Origin: Panicum virgatum
Lineage: Eukaryota > Streptophyta > Magnoliopsida > Poales > Poaceae
Length of the DNA stretch: 64,000 nt
Reading direction: 5' to 3'
Assembly (NCBI RefSeq): GCF_016808335.1
Contig: NC_053148.1
Location: 2,485,001 to 2,549,000, forward strand
The notes below the pieces were generated by a model. The model was not told the DNA's origin and searched no databases. It was given only the letters and a program-made list of their open reading frames with translations. Within the stretch, counting starts at the first letter, position 1. The number at the start of each line of letters is the position of its first letter. The translations under genes were made by a program, and so were the position numbers. Positions 21,901 to 34,579 of the stretch are shown piece by piece.

Positions 21901-24900
21901 AGTCAGCGTCGGTGTAGACCACCAGCTCAGCAGAGGACGAGCGGTGAAGTACCAGGCCGAGGTCCACAGTGCCACGGACGTACCGGAGGAGACGCTTCAG
22001 CGCAGCAAGGTGTGACTCCCGGGGATCATGCATGTGGAGACAGACTTGCTGAACAGCGTAGGTGAGGTTTGGCCTGGTGAAGGTGAGGTACTGCAAAGCG
22101 CCAGCCAGACTCCGGTAGGCTGCAGGGTCAGCCACCGGATCACCCAGATCAGCAGATAGCTTCGCCTGAGTGTCGACTGGAGTGGAGCAGGGCTTGCAAT
22201 CAGTCATCCCAGCCCGCTCCAGAATATCGAGGGCGTACTGCCGCTGGTGCAGAAGGAGACCAGACGGGCAAGGCTCAATAGTAACGCCCAAGAAGTGGTG
22301 GAGCTGACCAAGATCCTTCATAGCGAACTCCTGCTGCAGAGAGGAGATGACACTCTGAAGCAACTGCTGACTGGAAGCTGTGAGCACAATGTCATCGACA
22401 TATAGCAGCAGATATGCCGTCTCATCATCACAGCGGTAGATGAAGAGAGACGTGTCAGACTTCGCCTTGGTGAACCCCAGTGTCAGCAAGAATGTGGCGA
22501 ACCGAGAGTACCAAGCCCGTGGAGCCTGCTTCAGTCTATAGAGAGACTTGTTGAGCCGGCAGACCATATCCGGACGACTCGAGTCCACAAATCCCGCAGG
22601 CTGAGAGCAGTAAACAGTCTCTGACAAGGTGCCGTGAAAAAATACATTCTTCACGTCCAGCTGGTGCACAGGCCAAGTGCGCGAGAGCGCAAGTGAGAGG
22701 ACCGTGCGCACCGTAGCGGGCTTCACAATCGGGCTGAAAGTCTCATCATAGTCCACACCAGGCCGCTGAGTGAACCCCCGGAGAACCCAGCGAGCCTTGT
22801 AGCGCTCCAGTGTGCCGTCAGCCCGACGCTTATGCATCCAGATCCACTTGCCAGTCACCACATTGCAACCAGACGGACGCGGCACGAGGTCCCACGTCTG
22901 GTTGGCAAGAAGAGCCGCGTACTCCTCTTCCATCGCGCGACGCCAGTGAGGATCCGCCAAGGCGTCGCGGACAGAGGAGGGTACCGGAGAGACCCGCGGC
23001 TCTCCCTCGGTGGCGGAGAGAATCGCGGCCTGGGACGCCATCCGCCGAGTCACCATGGGATGGATATGTCGAGGATCCCGATGGATGACCGGCGGGTGGT
23101 ACACCTCCGGCTCTGCGCGAGTGGGAGCCGGAGGAGGCGGCGGAGGCAACGGCTCCGGTGTCGGCGTCGCAGGAGCCTCCGGAGCAGGAGCCGGAGCCTG
23201 TGTCGGCGCGAAACGACGCCGGTACACCTGCACCGGCTCAGCGTACCGCTGCGGCGCCGGGTTCAGCGCCGGACGACGCCGGTACACCTGCACCGGCTGA
23301 GCGTACCACTCAGGTGCAGGGGAAGGCACCGGGGCCGCGCGAGGCGCAGCAGAAGACACCGGGTCCGTGCGCGGCACAACCGGAGGTCCGGGGGGCGCGC
23401 GTGGCGCGACCGCGGGCCCCGGGGCCGTGCTCGGCGCAGCAGGGATCACCGGAAGCGGTGCCGGTGCGCCGTGAAAACCTGTAAGAAAAGGACAGACAAG
23501 TAACGGTGGCTGAACCACCGGGTCAGTTGCAAACAGAGACGCGAGCTCGGGATCAAAAGAAGGTGTGGAGGAGGTGGAGTAGGGGAAATCCGACTCGTCG
23601 AAAACGACGTGTCGGGAGATCAGAACGCGGCGAGAGGTGAGGTCAAAGCATCGGTACCCCTTGTGGTCAGGGGAGTACTCAAGAAACACACAACGAGTCG
23701 AGCGGGGCGCCAGCTTGTGAGAAGCGGTGGCGGAAGTGTTAGGGTAACACGCACACCCGAAGACCCGAAGGTGGTCGTAGCGAGGAGGGGTACTGAAAAG
23801 AGCGTGGTGTGGAGTGGGAGCAGGAGAAGTAGTGGACGGAAGGCGGTTGAGCAGGTAGGTGGCGGTGTGGAGGCTCTCAGCCCAGAAGCGCGGGGGGAGA
23901 GAAGCCTGGATCAGAAGGGTGCGCACGACGTCGTTCGTCGTGCGAATCATCCGCTCAGCCTTGCCGTTCTGAGGAGAGGTATACGGACAAGACATACGCA
24001 GCTGAACACCCCGAGACAGGAAGAAAGACCGGGAGGTGGAGTTATCGAACTCCCGCCTGTTGTCACACTGGACGGCCTTAACGGTGAGGCCGAACTGAGT
24101 GGACACCCAGGCAAAGAAGTGGAGGAGGGTGGGGAAGGTCTCAGACTTAGCGCGCAAAGGGAAAGTCCAAGAGTAATGAGAAAAATCATCAACAATGACC
24201 AGATAATATTTATAGCCAGACATGCTGAGTATAGGAGATGTCCACAGGTCACAGTGAATGAGATCAAAAGCATCCGCAGCATGCGAAGAAGAAAAAGAAA
24301 ATAGAAGTCTAACATGACGACCTAACTGGCACGCATGACAGAGGTGCTCAGCAGGAGCCCTAGTACATGGAACATCGGTACTACGGCGGAGCTGAGCCAA
24401 AACGTCGCGGCCGGGGTGACCTAGCCGGCGATGCCAGGTGGTGGAAGAAGGCGGCACGGCAAAAGCAGAAGACGAAGAAGCCGAAGGCGAGGCAGCGGAA
24501 GCAGGAAGCCGAAGAGTGTAAAGGGGCCCCGGGCTGTCACATCGGAGAAGTGGACGCCGGGAAGCCGAATCCTTCACAGTAAGACCAGAAGAGTCAAATT
24601 CGATAGAACAGGAGTTGTCAGCAGTAAACTGGCGAATAGAAAGAAGGTTGTGAACCATTTGAGGAGCAACAAGAACATGAGGAAGACGAGGAGCAGAACC
24701 CACGGCGGTGACAGGAAGGCAAGATCCATCACCAACCATGATAGAAGAAGGACAAGAGGGGTGTGGGGGTCGGACAGAAGAGAGGATACCAGCATCGGGA
24801 GTGGTGTGGAACGAGGCGCCCGAGTCGGCGATCCACTCGGTGCTGGTCGGCGGCGTTAGTCCCATGGTGCTGAAGGACTGCGCCAGAGCAGCCTGGTCCC

Positions 24901-27900
24901 ACCCCCCAGGCCAGGTCGGCTGCTGGCTGGGCTGAGCGGGCGGGATCCAGGACGGCGCGAAGAGTGGGGCAGTGCCAATGAACATGGCCGCCGGCTGGAG
25001 CTGAGAACGAGGCCCCCCTCCGGGACCCTGGAACGGCCACATCGAGATGCACCCTGACCATGGGTTGCTGAAGGATGGCCAGGGCGTACCTCCAGCGGCA
25101 GGGACACCAGCGGGAGGAGTCGGTGCGCCCCGGCGGCCCCCACCGGTACCGGTGCTCCCAGAAGCAGGGCCACCAGTGCCGCCACCACCACCCCGTCGCC
25201 GGCGACGTCCACGGCCCCCCTCCTCCGGTCTGCCCAGCGGTAGCAACGCCAAGGAGGGAGGTGGCAGGAGCAGCAGAGGAGGCCGGTGGAGTGGTAACAA
25301 GCGCGACGGGGGTGGGCGAGGACGATCCGGGTGCGAGACCCCTGGTGATCTCCTCGAGGGCGAGGTCGTCCCGAACCTGCAAGAAGGTGGGGAAGGGCCT
25401 CTGGCGAGCAATCCAGCCCTTCAGGTGGTCGTAGGTGCTGCTCAGTCCCCGTAGGACATTGAGCACCAAGACCCGATCGGACACCGGATCCCCGAGGTCG
25501 TGAAGAGCATCGGCCATGCTCTTCATCCGCCGTCAGTACTCACCGACGGAGAGGTCCCCCTGCACGAAGGTGCGGAAGGTGGCGTCGAGCTGGAGGGCGC
25601 GGTACTCGGCGTTGCCGAGGAACTGCCCCTCGAGCGCCACCCAAGCCTGTCGCGCGGTGCCGCCGTGGGTCCTGACGAGGTCCTGCAGATCTAGGGAGAT
25701 GGTCCCGAAGATCCAGGACAGGGCGACGCTGTCGAGGCGCAGCCACGTCACGTCCCGCGCCTCGATCGGCGGGTCGACGAGGACGTGGTCGTCGAGGGCG
25801 TAGCGGCGGAGGGTGAGGAGGACCTGGTCCCGCCAGCGGCCGTAGGAGGAGGACACGGGATCGAGGAGGACGGAGACCAGGGCCCTGATGTTCTGGACAC
25901 CGGCAGCCTGGAGGTGGAGCTGGGCGACCATGGGGTCTGTCGGGTCGTACCGGGCTCCAGATCCAGCAGGCGGGGCACGGCGGGAGGAGGAGCTGCTGGG
26001 CTCGGGGTCGACGGGCAACTGGCCGGAGGAGATGCGGAGAAAGCGCTCCGCCTCGGCGACCCGGAGGGCGAGGGCGTCGGCCGTGGCACGCTCGCGCTCC
26101 CAGGCGAGGGCAGCTACACAGACCCGCTCCTGGGCCGCCGAAGCCTCGGACTTGGCGGCGAGGAGGGCCGCGGCGAGAGCGGCGTCGGCCTGATGCCCGC
26201 GGAGGGCGGCGGCGGAGATCGGCGCGTCCGCCGGCGACATCCCGAGGCCAGGCCACGCGGGATCTGGCGCGTCGTCGGTGGCGGGCAGCTTCCCGGCGGC
26301 GACGGCAACGCGGTGGGCGGCCTGCGCGGCTGCAGCTGTGGTAGCAGCAATCCCAGGTGTCTCAGGCAGCTGCAGAGGCGCGTGTGGCCCAGGCTGGGGC
26401 GCAGGCTGCAGGTCGGGCGTCCCTGGCGGCAGCGCCCGTGGTCCAGGCGGCCCCGGCGGCCCCTGGATCTGCGGATCCGCGGCCCCCACGGCCCCCTCCA
26501 CCTCCGGGCCGGCGCCAGCCGCGGCGGCGGCGGCAGCAGCGGCCGGATCGGGCGGGGGGGCTCGAGCTGCCAGGGCGGCGGCGGTGGCTCTGGGCCACGC
26601 GACCGGCGGCGCGCGAGCAGGGGAGGTGCCTTGCCAGGCGGCGGCGGCTGGAACGCCTGCGGCCGGAGCAGAGGGCTGGGCCCAGGCGGTGGCGGCGGCC
26701 GCCGCACCACGGGGAAGCAGGGGCCACGCATCCACGGCACCTGCAGCCGGAGCAGAGGAGGCGGAAGGGAGGGGAGGGAAAGAGGAGAGGGATAGGGAGG
26801 AAGAGGCCGGCGGCGCCGGCGGCCGGCCGGCCATGAGCCGGCGCCGGCGGGCACCAGAGGGGCCGGCGCTGGAAACAGAGTAGTGGAGAAAACCTAAACC
26901 TAAGCTAGTGATACCATGATGGAGAGAATAATTGCTCTATTCCTCCAACCCTAGATGGGTGGGTATATATAGATCCAATACAAGGGCCTCTAGATGGGCT
27001 TTTATACACATGGGCTCAATATACTCCAACACTACGGATTGCAGGCTAAGCTAATATCAGCTCTTGATTATTTATAGGGAATAATAAAATTGTAATGTGC
27101 ATTGCTTCTACATAGGAGTAAATGTATGAATTAAGACCACTACTTGGCAATAACTAAAGGTACCATGACCCCATTTTTTCTGTGTGATGTGTGAGGTAGA
27201 AAATGCTCATGCAACTATTTGGACTACCTGATGATGCGATTCATAAAGCTTGGACATAAATCCAGCTCAGCAATAGTATTAAATAAGTTTAATCTATCTC
27301 TGCAGGAGGTTAAAGCTAGTAAGGAGTAGCTTTTACATCTTGTATTTGGACACTTGCATCCCAGTTCATCTGAAATACTTTTGCCTTTATAAGCTATCTA
27401 TTATGCTACCTGCGAAAAAAAAATCGAATAACCCAGATTGAATCATTGAGATAAGCCTAGGCCGCATAGACTGAGACTGTTATCATCTTGCATTACAGAA
27501 GATTTCACAGAAACTAAAGATTATTCTGTCATTTGAATCTTTGTTAACAAATTTTATAGAATAGCATCTACATTTTTTGTTAACAAATTTCATGTTATGT
27601 TATTTGTTCTATAGCTATATGACAGCGAGCTAATTTATTGATATTCAGCTAGCAAAGCTTCCACATGATGATATGGATGTAATAAAGTGCTTAAGATACT
27701 TGGAAGGTGTAGATACAAAAAAGTCATCAAGGACCAGTACTTTCTCTCTAAAATTTGATGCACAAAAGGTGAGCTCATGATTTTCTCTCCGTATGGAGAT
27801 GAAACTCGACTTTGTACGAAATAACTTTCTACAGTCTTCCCCTGTATTCACATGTTTCTAATTTTTATTCCAGAAGAAAAATGCTGCCAGGGTAGAAAAA

Positions 27901-29037
27901 CAGGACGGGGAGGAAACATGGGCATTATCACGATTTTTCCCACTTATTGAGGCATGTGCTTACCGACCTTCCCTTATCTTCAACAAATATTACTTTGTGT
28001 CAGAAATCAGAATTATTATGATGTTCCAACAGCAAGATTGACCTGTATGCAGTTATATTTTGTTGTATAGTCCTGACTGAAGAGAGTATCTCCTTAGGTT
28101 CTTGTGGTCAAGAATTACTTACCATTAACCAAATAAAATTACTATTTAAATTTATGATTAAGTATGTTGCCTTTATTCTTCAGAATTTTTCTTACGTGCA
28201 TGTGTATTTTTTCTACATTCAAGTTTTTTCTTATGAATTTCGTTACATGTTGAATTATCTGTGGTAACAGTTGGAGTTCCATGATTTATTAACAGGAGCT
28301 AATTGAGAAAATGAGCAAAGGTGAATTACCTCTGAAAGAGTACCCATCTATGAGTGAGCCAAGTTCTGCTCCTCAAGGTGCCACTCAAACAGCATCAACG
28401 GCAGGACCACCACAAAACCCACAGCCAATGTCTATGAGGTCAAGGCGGACACCGCAATGGGCTAAGTCCCGGAACTCTGGCGATTCTCAATCAAGGTAGT
28501 GATTAAACATAATTTTCTGTTTGGACCTCTTGGGCCTTATGAATTTCGAGTAACACACCTACTTCAGTGGGTTCCAAACTTTGGCTACTTTCTTATCATA
28601 ATAAATTGGATTTGCAGTGATTCTTCAGTCTTGAGACACTCATCAGGTGAATTCAAGAGGCTAGGCAACCGCATTTTCGTCTTCATGATTGGTGGAGCCA
28701 CTAGATCTGAAGTATGTTGTGTCTTTACTGCAAAATAGTAATTTCGATTTCTGTTGTGCATATATATATTTATTTATCATTTCACACTCCAATGGATCAG
28801 TTGCGCACGGTGCACAAGCTTACAATGAAAATGAAGCGCGAAATCGTTTTGGGCTCTTCTAGCATCGATGACCCTCCACAGTTTATTTCGGTAAAAACTC
28901 GATCTGTCTTAAGGTTTCCCTTTTTTTTCCCATCAATTCTTTCCCACTGGATTGCTAAAATTCAGCCTGCTCTGTTCATGCAACGACTCTGCCACTTGCA
29001 GAAACTGAAGTCTATAGGTAGTGCCGCTAACAAGTAA
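15963..29037 (+). CDS. KEULE: Sec1/Munc18 protein, KEULE type
   Basis: SM proteins of this type bind syntaxins (KNOLLE and relatives) and drive SNARE-mediated vesicle fusion, notably at the cell plate and plasma membrane. Twenty-one exons were placed: 15963-16026, 16105-16163, 16485-16566, 16741-16819, 16938-16988, 17095-17191, 17283-17315, 17696-17824, 18552-18737, 18850-18933, 19013-19108, 19193-19263, 19852-19948, 20570-20695, 20788-20883, 27649-27768, 27874-27951, 28296-28495, 28618-28711, 28801-28890 and 29002-29037. All phases agree, giving 655 aa. Family landmarks include [107 protein letters not shown] and [12 protein letters not shown]. Intron 15 is enlarged to 6.8 kb by a copia element. 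The donor after exon 17 is GC, not GT. A further intron may lie in the 3' UTR (about 29097-29183). Confidence 0.96.
21176..21290 (-). repeat. 3' LTR of copia element
   Basis: 115 bp, TG...CA bounded, with a TATATATA box. It differs from the other LTR by one base (GGGCCTTTA here, GGGCTTTTA there). Confidence 0.95.
21291..21308 (-). other. polypurine tract (complement)
   Basis: A run of C followed by GCAGTCTG directly abuts the 3' LTR. On the element's strand this is a G-rich tract of the kind that primes plus-strand synthesis. The same GCAGTCTGA motif recurs at 21364 and at 417. Confidence 0.75.
21458..25235 (-). CDS. pol: copia pol: protease, integrase, RT, RNase H
   Basis: This is one long frame on the minus strand. 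In order it holds: a gly/pro-rich linker ([10 protein letters not shown]); an aspartic protease with [16 protein letters not shown]-pre-integrase with WHRRLGHPG; an integrase core with [14 protein letters not shown] and NGKAER supplying the D,D,E residues; reverse transcriptase with [20 protein letters not shown] and YVDD; and RNase H with [17 protein letters not shown] and [10 protein letters not shown], stopping at 21458. The open frame extends upstream to 25411, but those first residues are out of register with gag and are not real coding. No CCHC zinc knuckle is visible in the gag-pol linker; an RG-rich stretch occupies that place. The frame shows no stop codon through RNase H, but it is cut off from gag by a frameshift. 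Confidence 0.93.
25236..26834 (-). pseudogene. gag: copia gag with nonsense and frameshift
   Basis: The start codon is at 26834. A proline/alanine-rich N-terminus is followed by the gag capsid region ([73 protein letters not shown]). A TGA stop at 25535-25533 then falls inside the conserved [21 protein letters not shown] motif. The frame resumes immediately ([19 protein letters not shown]) and then shifts by one base near the C6 run at about 25211-25217, where pol takes over. The element therefore cannot make intact gag-pol by itself. Confidence 0.88.
26904..26916 (-). other. primer-binding site
   Basis: Read on the minus strand, TGGTATCACTAGC follows the 5' LTR with no gap. The first eight bases fit the 3' end of plant initiator tRNA-Met, the usual copia primer. 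Confidence 0.8.
26917..27031 (-). repeat. 5' LTR of copia element
   Basis: 115 bp; near-identical partner of 21176-21290. It is followed by the CTACG target duplication at 27032-27036. Confidence 0.95.
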
Positions 29038-29498
29038 CAACTAGTTTGCATGCTGAGCGATGGAATGAACTCGCACCTGATAGTACTCGATATAAGGTAC
29101 ATTCTCTTCTTATTGGCTCAATCCTTTTCGTTCGTTTTTTTAATTACTCAATCCGTAGTATATTAATTCGTTTGCTTTTGCAGCTTACAGCAGACATACT
29201 TGGCCAATGAACAGTTCTACATTTTATCAGGTTGATGTTGTCAATTGTCACCAATGACTGATGTCTGTCGAACTGATCACACGTTATTCTTCTTTATTTT
29301 TGAATTGAGGAAGTGAGCTGGCATATTAGGATGTAAAATAAGGGACGTGTGTACAACATTGTGTCCTTTTTTTTGTGTTGTTGTTGGCGAACTGATTAAT
29401 AGAAAAACTGATAGGATGGTTTTGCCAAAAACTGTTTATATATGAATCTAGATTGATGTTTGTATGCTAATACAGACCAAATTATTGCATATACATGT

Positions 29499-29614
29499 GG
29501 CCCTGTTCGCTTGTCTTTTCCCGGCTTATTTCGGCTTGTTTTGGCTTGTTTCCTCTCACATGGTACTATTAAATCAGCCGAAATCAGCCGGCTTTTCCAC
29601 CAGCCGAACAGCCC
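29499..29614. repeat. Short foldback MITE
   Basis: The left end GGCCCTGTTCGCTTG pairs with a right end whose complement reads GGGCTGTTCGGCTGG. Internal GGCTTATTTCGGCTTG pairs with GGCTGATTTCGGCTGA. It is about 116 bp, matching a common grass MITE type. The target duplication was not resolved. Confidence 0.65.
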
Positions 29615-30027
29615 CTAAGGTGAACCTAGCTAGTGGGACGCAAATATTCCCACGACCGTTAGGCCAGTCTTAGTGATAGTGTCGACAAATTTGGGTCGTC
29701 ACTTGTACCAGTAAGAAGAAAGAAAGATTGAGAGAGAGCAGCTGGAGAGAGTAGAGCTGCGCGATTTGGTTTGAGGGGCACGGAAGGAGCGTTCAGCCGC
29801 ATGGGGGTTCGTGCCGCAGCTGAGGAGCTGCAGCGGAACGTCGACGACGCCGCGTGTCGGCGACGCCCTGACGGGCTGAATAGGAACGGCCGGCTTCAGC
29901 CCGATTCAGACATAAACAGGCAGCTACACGGACGCGAAATTGACTGCCCAAAACTTCCAAAATCGGTATCTAACCGATTCAAATAGTCTGCACCAAAGTT
30001 GTAGCACTAACAAAAGGATCCTGCTAA
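29615..30027. other. Spacer, no gene seen
   Basis: Contains a GAGAGAGAGCAGC purine tract near 29730 and a short GC-rich block (29780-29900). No recognisable domain. Confidence 0.35.
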
Positions 30028-31232
30028 CTTACGGCCGGCCGCAATATTACCTCCCCGTACGGCCGGTCCATTTTTGGAAATAATATTATATTATCCACTT
30101 TCCAGTTTTGGCAACCCCACCACCCGTCCGTTTCCCACATTTCTTAACGCCAACCAGCTCCTGTCATGCGCCCAAAAAAAAAAGCAAAAACTTGTAGGCT
30201 CTGTGAACACGTTCTCCCTTAACCCTCCAACTAAATTGCCCAGCAAAAAAACTGGAAATCTAGCACTGCCGCTGCCACTTGCCGCACACAAAAGCAAAAC
30301 AGACTTATCAATCGATCCAAAAGAGACATTTATATGTGCCACCATCTGCAGATACATGTTTTTAGGGTTCCAGCAACAAAAAGAGATCCATTTGCGAAAA
30401 AATGGACACCCCCTCATGCAAAAATGCAGATCTTGTGTTACAAAGTTGCTAGAAGTGCAAAACCTAAACTTCGTGTGTATCTGGATATATGTGCTGGATC
30501 CGCCTCATTACTCCCCCTTCCCAAATTTCCACTATTGTAGATATAGATGCATACCTGTAAGATTGAAAATTAGGAACAAAAATATAAAGTTGAAAAGAGA
30601 CATACAAAGATTTGCCTAGGAAAAATGTTTGAACTACATGTTTTAACAATACATTATTGCCTGATGATGCATATTTAGTTGCCTTTTGATGCATGGAAAA
30701 TTGCTCTAATTAGTTTTGTGACTTTCTGGAATGGTATGTGCAAGGAAATTAAAATGAATTTGAACCGAGTTTGATTATGATTTTCAAGATTATTCAGATA
30801 CCAATCCTCCCTATTGCACTCAGCCAGTCCTTGGAGAGAGAGGAGTAAATGCCAATGAGCATGATCCAAAACTTCAAGACTCAAAACAATGTAGCTGCAG
30901 TTGGCAACAAGTTAGCAAACTTTTGAAATCTCTTAAGCAAAATTTTAAAAAATTATGAGCAAATTAGAACATGGACAGAAGCATTTTCAAAAGACCAAAG
31001 CACAAAGGTTGTATGAGTCTACTCTCTAACACCAAGCACCAAGCAGGAACTAAAATCAGTAGTAGAAGATGGCGGATGATTAGAAAAAAAATTGATAACT
31101 CAAACCTAAAGGTATAATTTCAGGGATGGAAATTTCATATGTTACACACACAAAGAATGCTCAAATTATTTTGTTAAGGGTATTGATCTAAAGTAAAAGG
31201 GGAACAGGAACTGCAAGGATGGATCCACTTAC

Positions 31233-31290
31233 TAGTTTTCCTGTGCTATCAACTACGAGTAATCTCCTGTACTTCCTCTTCCCTTGCCTG
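31233..31290 (-). pseudogene. CBS-domain protein exon fragment (CBSX-like)
   Basis: The minus strand encodes KYRRLLVVDSTGKL followed by a GTAAGT donor. This resembles the second CBS motif of plant CBSX proteins (thioredoxin-regulating, adenosine-nucleotide-binding). It is a single exon with no intact downstream reading frame found. Confidence 0.5.
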
Positions 31291-32587
31291 ATTCCTCCAA
31301 CACAAACTAAATAAACTACTCCTATGCCTCCCTTCGATATGAAAATACCTCCACATCGACACCCAAAACACAGACGCGAAACAGTTAAAATACAGAAACA
31401 CAGCGCACATTATTTTTTGTGATATGAAAATCAATGAAAAGAATAGATGAATGCAACCTAAAGAGTTTGCCTTATAATTCTATAGACATAAATTGCCTGT
31501 GTCAGTAGAACCTAAAGAATTTGCTAAAAATTCCTACATTAGCAGAACAGAAAATGACATATCATCATAGTACAGGAAAATTGCTAAAGTTAAAACACAA
31601 AAATGCTAAACTGAACTGAATAATTTGCTAGCTAATTTAGTATAAGTTGCCTACAAATAATAGTATTGCAGGAAAAAAGACAGAAAAACACACTGCATTG
31701 GATGATGTCGCATGAGCTTGTTGTGTTTCTGTGCTCTTGGCATCATAATTGGTTTGTGTTTGGAAAAAAATTGCACATTACCAGATGAAGAAAATAGTGA
31801 TGGTGGGGGAGTCAATGGCTAAGTCAAATGCATCGAGGGGGCCACCACGACGGAGGGGTTGTAGGATTTATAGGGAGTTAGATGATGAAACACACAAACT
31901 CAGCCCTCTCTGTCAACTCTAGTTCTATTAATAATTTTTTTATAGCAGAATAAGTATGTGCGCTTAAGCAATTATGTTCATAAAAGTAAGCATATTTCAT
32001 TCAATATTGTTGTGCATGTTTATATGGACATATTCAGAAATAATTAGACATATTCAGAATAAATTATCTGAATAGAAAAGGCTAATAACTAGACATGTTC
32101 AGAACAACTAAACATGTTCATAAAAAATAACTAGAATAACTAGACATGTACATACGAAAATGCGTTAGCTGAACTAACAATGAGGTGTTATGTTAAATCA
32201 GAAAAAGCTAATACACAGTCGAAGACACAACCTAAGTAAAAAAAACAACAGCCTATTCGTTCAACCCGATATATGATCATCGGGCTACTGTCAACCTAAG
32301 TAAATGAATATTAGAGACTCTACTGTTGATTTTGCATAACTAGTTTTAGCAAACAGCGATATACCTTCGTGTTTCTAGAGGTAAAATTGCATTGGAATTG
32401 CATTGGAAATATAATTGACATCAGAGATAACAATGTAATAAGAACCAAGCTTATCGGTGTAATTCAAGTTACTAGATGAACTAAGCTAAGTTTATGCGGT
32501 TCAATAACAACAGAAATACAGAATAGCACCAAAAGAACACTCTAACTCTAGAAGATAGCTGGGGCAAAAGATTTAGGATCCACTAAC

Positions 32588-32650
32588 CAGTTTCATTGTC
32601 GTCAACCACAGGAAAGCCAGAAATCATGTGCTGCTCCAACCGCTTGTGGG
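32588..32650 (-). pseudogene. CBS-domain exon fragment
   Basis: The exon-like block on the minus strand reads HKRLEQHMISGFPVVDDNET, with a GTAG acceptor and a GTTAGT donor. ISGFPVVDD is typical of the first CBS motif of CBSX-type proteins. It lies in the correct order relative to the 31233-31290 fragment, so both probably derive from one gene. Confidence 0.55.
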
Positions 32651-34579
32651 CTACACAGAAAGGAAACAGAACAAGTGAGCAACTTTGGAAATTACAATGC
32701 AGACAAGCACATGCATCACACTAGGAAGGAGAGGTACCTTCATCAACTTATACACTTATGATGTGAACCAAGCAAATATTTTGCCTAAACTAGGAGCATA
32801 TTATTGCTTAATGAGTTACCTTGTTTTGCCTAATATACACTTATGATATGAACATGAACGATTGGTGAGAGAAACACTTCGACAAAACCAACAGAGCACA
32901 CACAAAAAAAGAAAGATCTCACAGTGATGCTATAAAATTACTGAAGTGTTAGATTGCCAAGCCAGTGTTAAAAGCAAGAAATGATATAAATCACAAATAT
33001 TTTGGAGGAAAAGTCCTAGAAACCAGTGGTCCATATGTTGCCTGGTAATTTCGTACTGAAGGCTTAACACAAGTCAGAATTTTACCTAGTGATTATAAAT
33101 GAGAAATTTAACTGAGCAAACAAAAAATTGTTCCTTTCAACATATGCAAGCTGATGCATTACCAGGTTGTATGGAACATAAAGTAGCTAGTAGACAGGGT
33201 ATATGGTGCACTACAAATCACTAGTTGGAAATAGTAGATGTGCCTAATTGAAATAAAGGCAACAATTCAAGTTCATTGAGCATAAAACAAAAGCTAAAAA
33301 AACTATGCTTAATTAATAGGACCCGGCTAGGCCGTAATTTAGTACGAATTTAGACCAGTCGTATGGCCACACTATTTTTGGAATAGTAAAAAAGGCAGCA
33401 TGTTTAAAGACGTCCCTCAGTGCTACATGTACGCAAAAAAAGAGCTCGCTGGTCCAGCAGACCCACCACTTCTCTCCAGGACTCAAGTCCTTCTACCTTT
33501 CCTGCTGGATACCTGTAGTATAGTGGAAAATAGTGTGACATGACATATAAAAAATTGCCTAAGGATTTGAATTATTCTACCTTGTTAATAACATATTGTT
33601 GCCTTGCTCTTAACACATTATTGTCTTGTCAAATGTGTACTTATAGTAACACATAAATTTGATGTAGCAAAGATGCCTAGTCTGATATATGAATTTGTCT
33701 AGCTTGAAAAAGTATTATTGTCTAGAATGGAAATGCATGAAGATATCGGTAAAAAAAATACAAAAACGGGACAAAAGATGTGTGGCTATGGTGTCAGATG
33801 ATATCGCCCGGCCTTGTTGCTGACTCTGATCTCTAGGCATCGTATAAACTACATATTATCAAGATAAAAAAAAGGTTAGTGATGATGACTTGATGAGAGG
33901 CTGAGGGGCTGAAATCGCAGACAAATAATAAACCCCAAAATAAATTTGATGAACCATATTCATCAAAGAAAATAAAAAAATCTTGATATCCATCGCTAAT
34001 CATTACTGCACGATTGTGCAGGAAAAAACCTGCCTAAAAACTACCCCTAGTCATCAATGCAGGACTGTCTGAAAAAACAAAAAAATGTAGCTAACCCCCT
34101 TAAAATAATTATAAGTGCATGCATCAGTGTGCACCCTCCCCCCCCCCCAAACAAAAACTTCAATCCTAAAATTGCCTAAAGACTTGCATTATTCTACCTA
34201 TAATTAACAGATTATTGCCTAAATACATATATTGAGTTGCATATCTAAAAAATCAGAAGAATTGCCCAGATAAATACACTGAGTTCGCCATGTTCTTAAC
34301 ACATTGTTACATGGATAAATGCACTGAGTTACCTACTTTGATGCATCCCTCATACTTTCTAATCATATTTTAATGCTATTTTAGATGGCAGGAGGCAAAT
34401 TCTATGTGTACCTAGATAGCAATAGCATCCAATAAGAGGGCGAATGCGAAGTGAAGCTGCTAATGGTTTGTGATCTAGACCAAATTCTATGGGTTTGCCA
34501 ATACTTCACTGTAATTACTGACAGAAAAAGAATTATGCTGAGGTGCTCACAGGGAGCAGCGCCATGGCTGGATCCATGA

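Larger units (their letters stand above)
21171..27036 (-). mobile_element. Full-length Ty1/copia retrotransposon
   Basis: A 5,856-bp element at 21176-27031 is bounded by two 115-bp LTRs and a perfect 5-bp target duplication, CTACG (21171-21175 and 27032-27036). It lies antisense to the host gene in intron 15. On its own strand the LTRs start TGTTGGAG and end CATCA. The primer-binding site TGGTATCACTAGC follows the 5' LTR directly and matches the initiator-tRNA-Met type. A purine-rich tract precedes the 3' LTR. Gag and pol are present, but gag has a nonsense codon and a frameshift. The two LTRs differ at one position (C/T), so insertion is recent. The short LTRs and a [14 protein letters not shown] gag tail suggest an Ale/Retrofit-like lineage; that assignment is inference. 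Confidence 0.96.

Noticed and set aside
25533..26883. Long plus-strand frames opposite copia gag
   Set aside because: They are shadows of the GC-rich gag reading frame on the minus strand.
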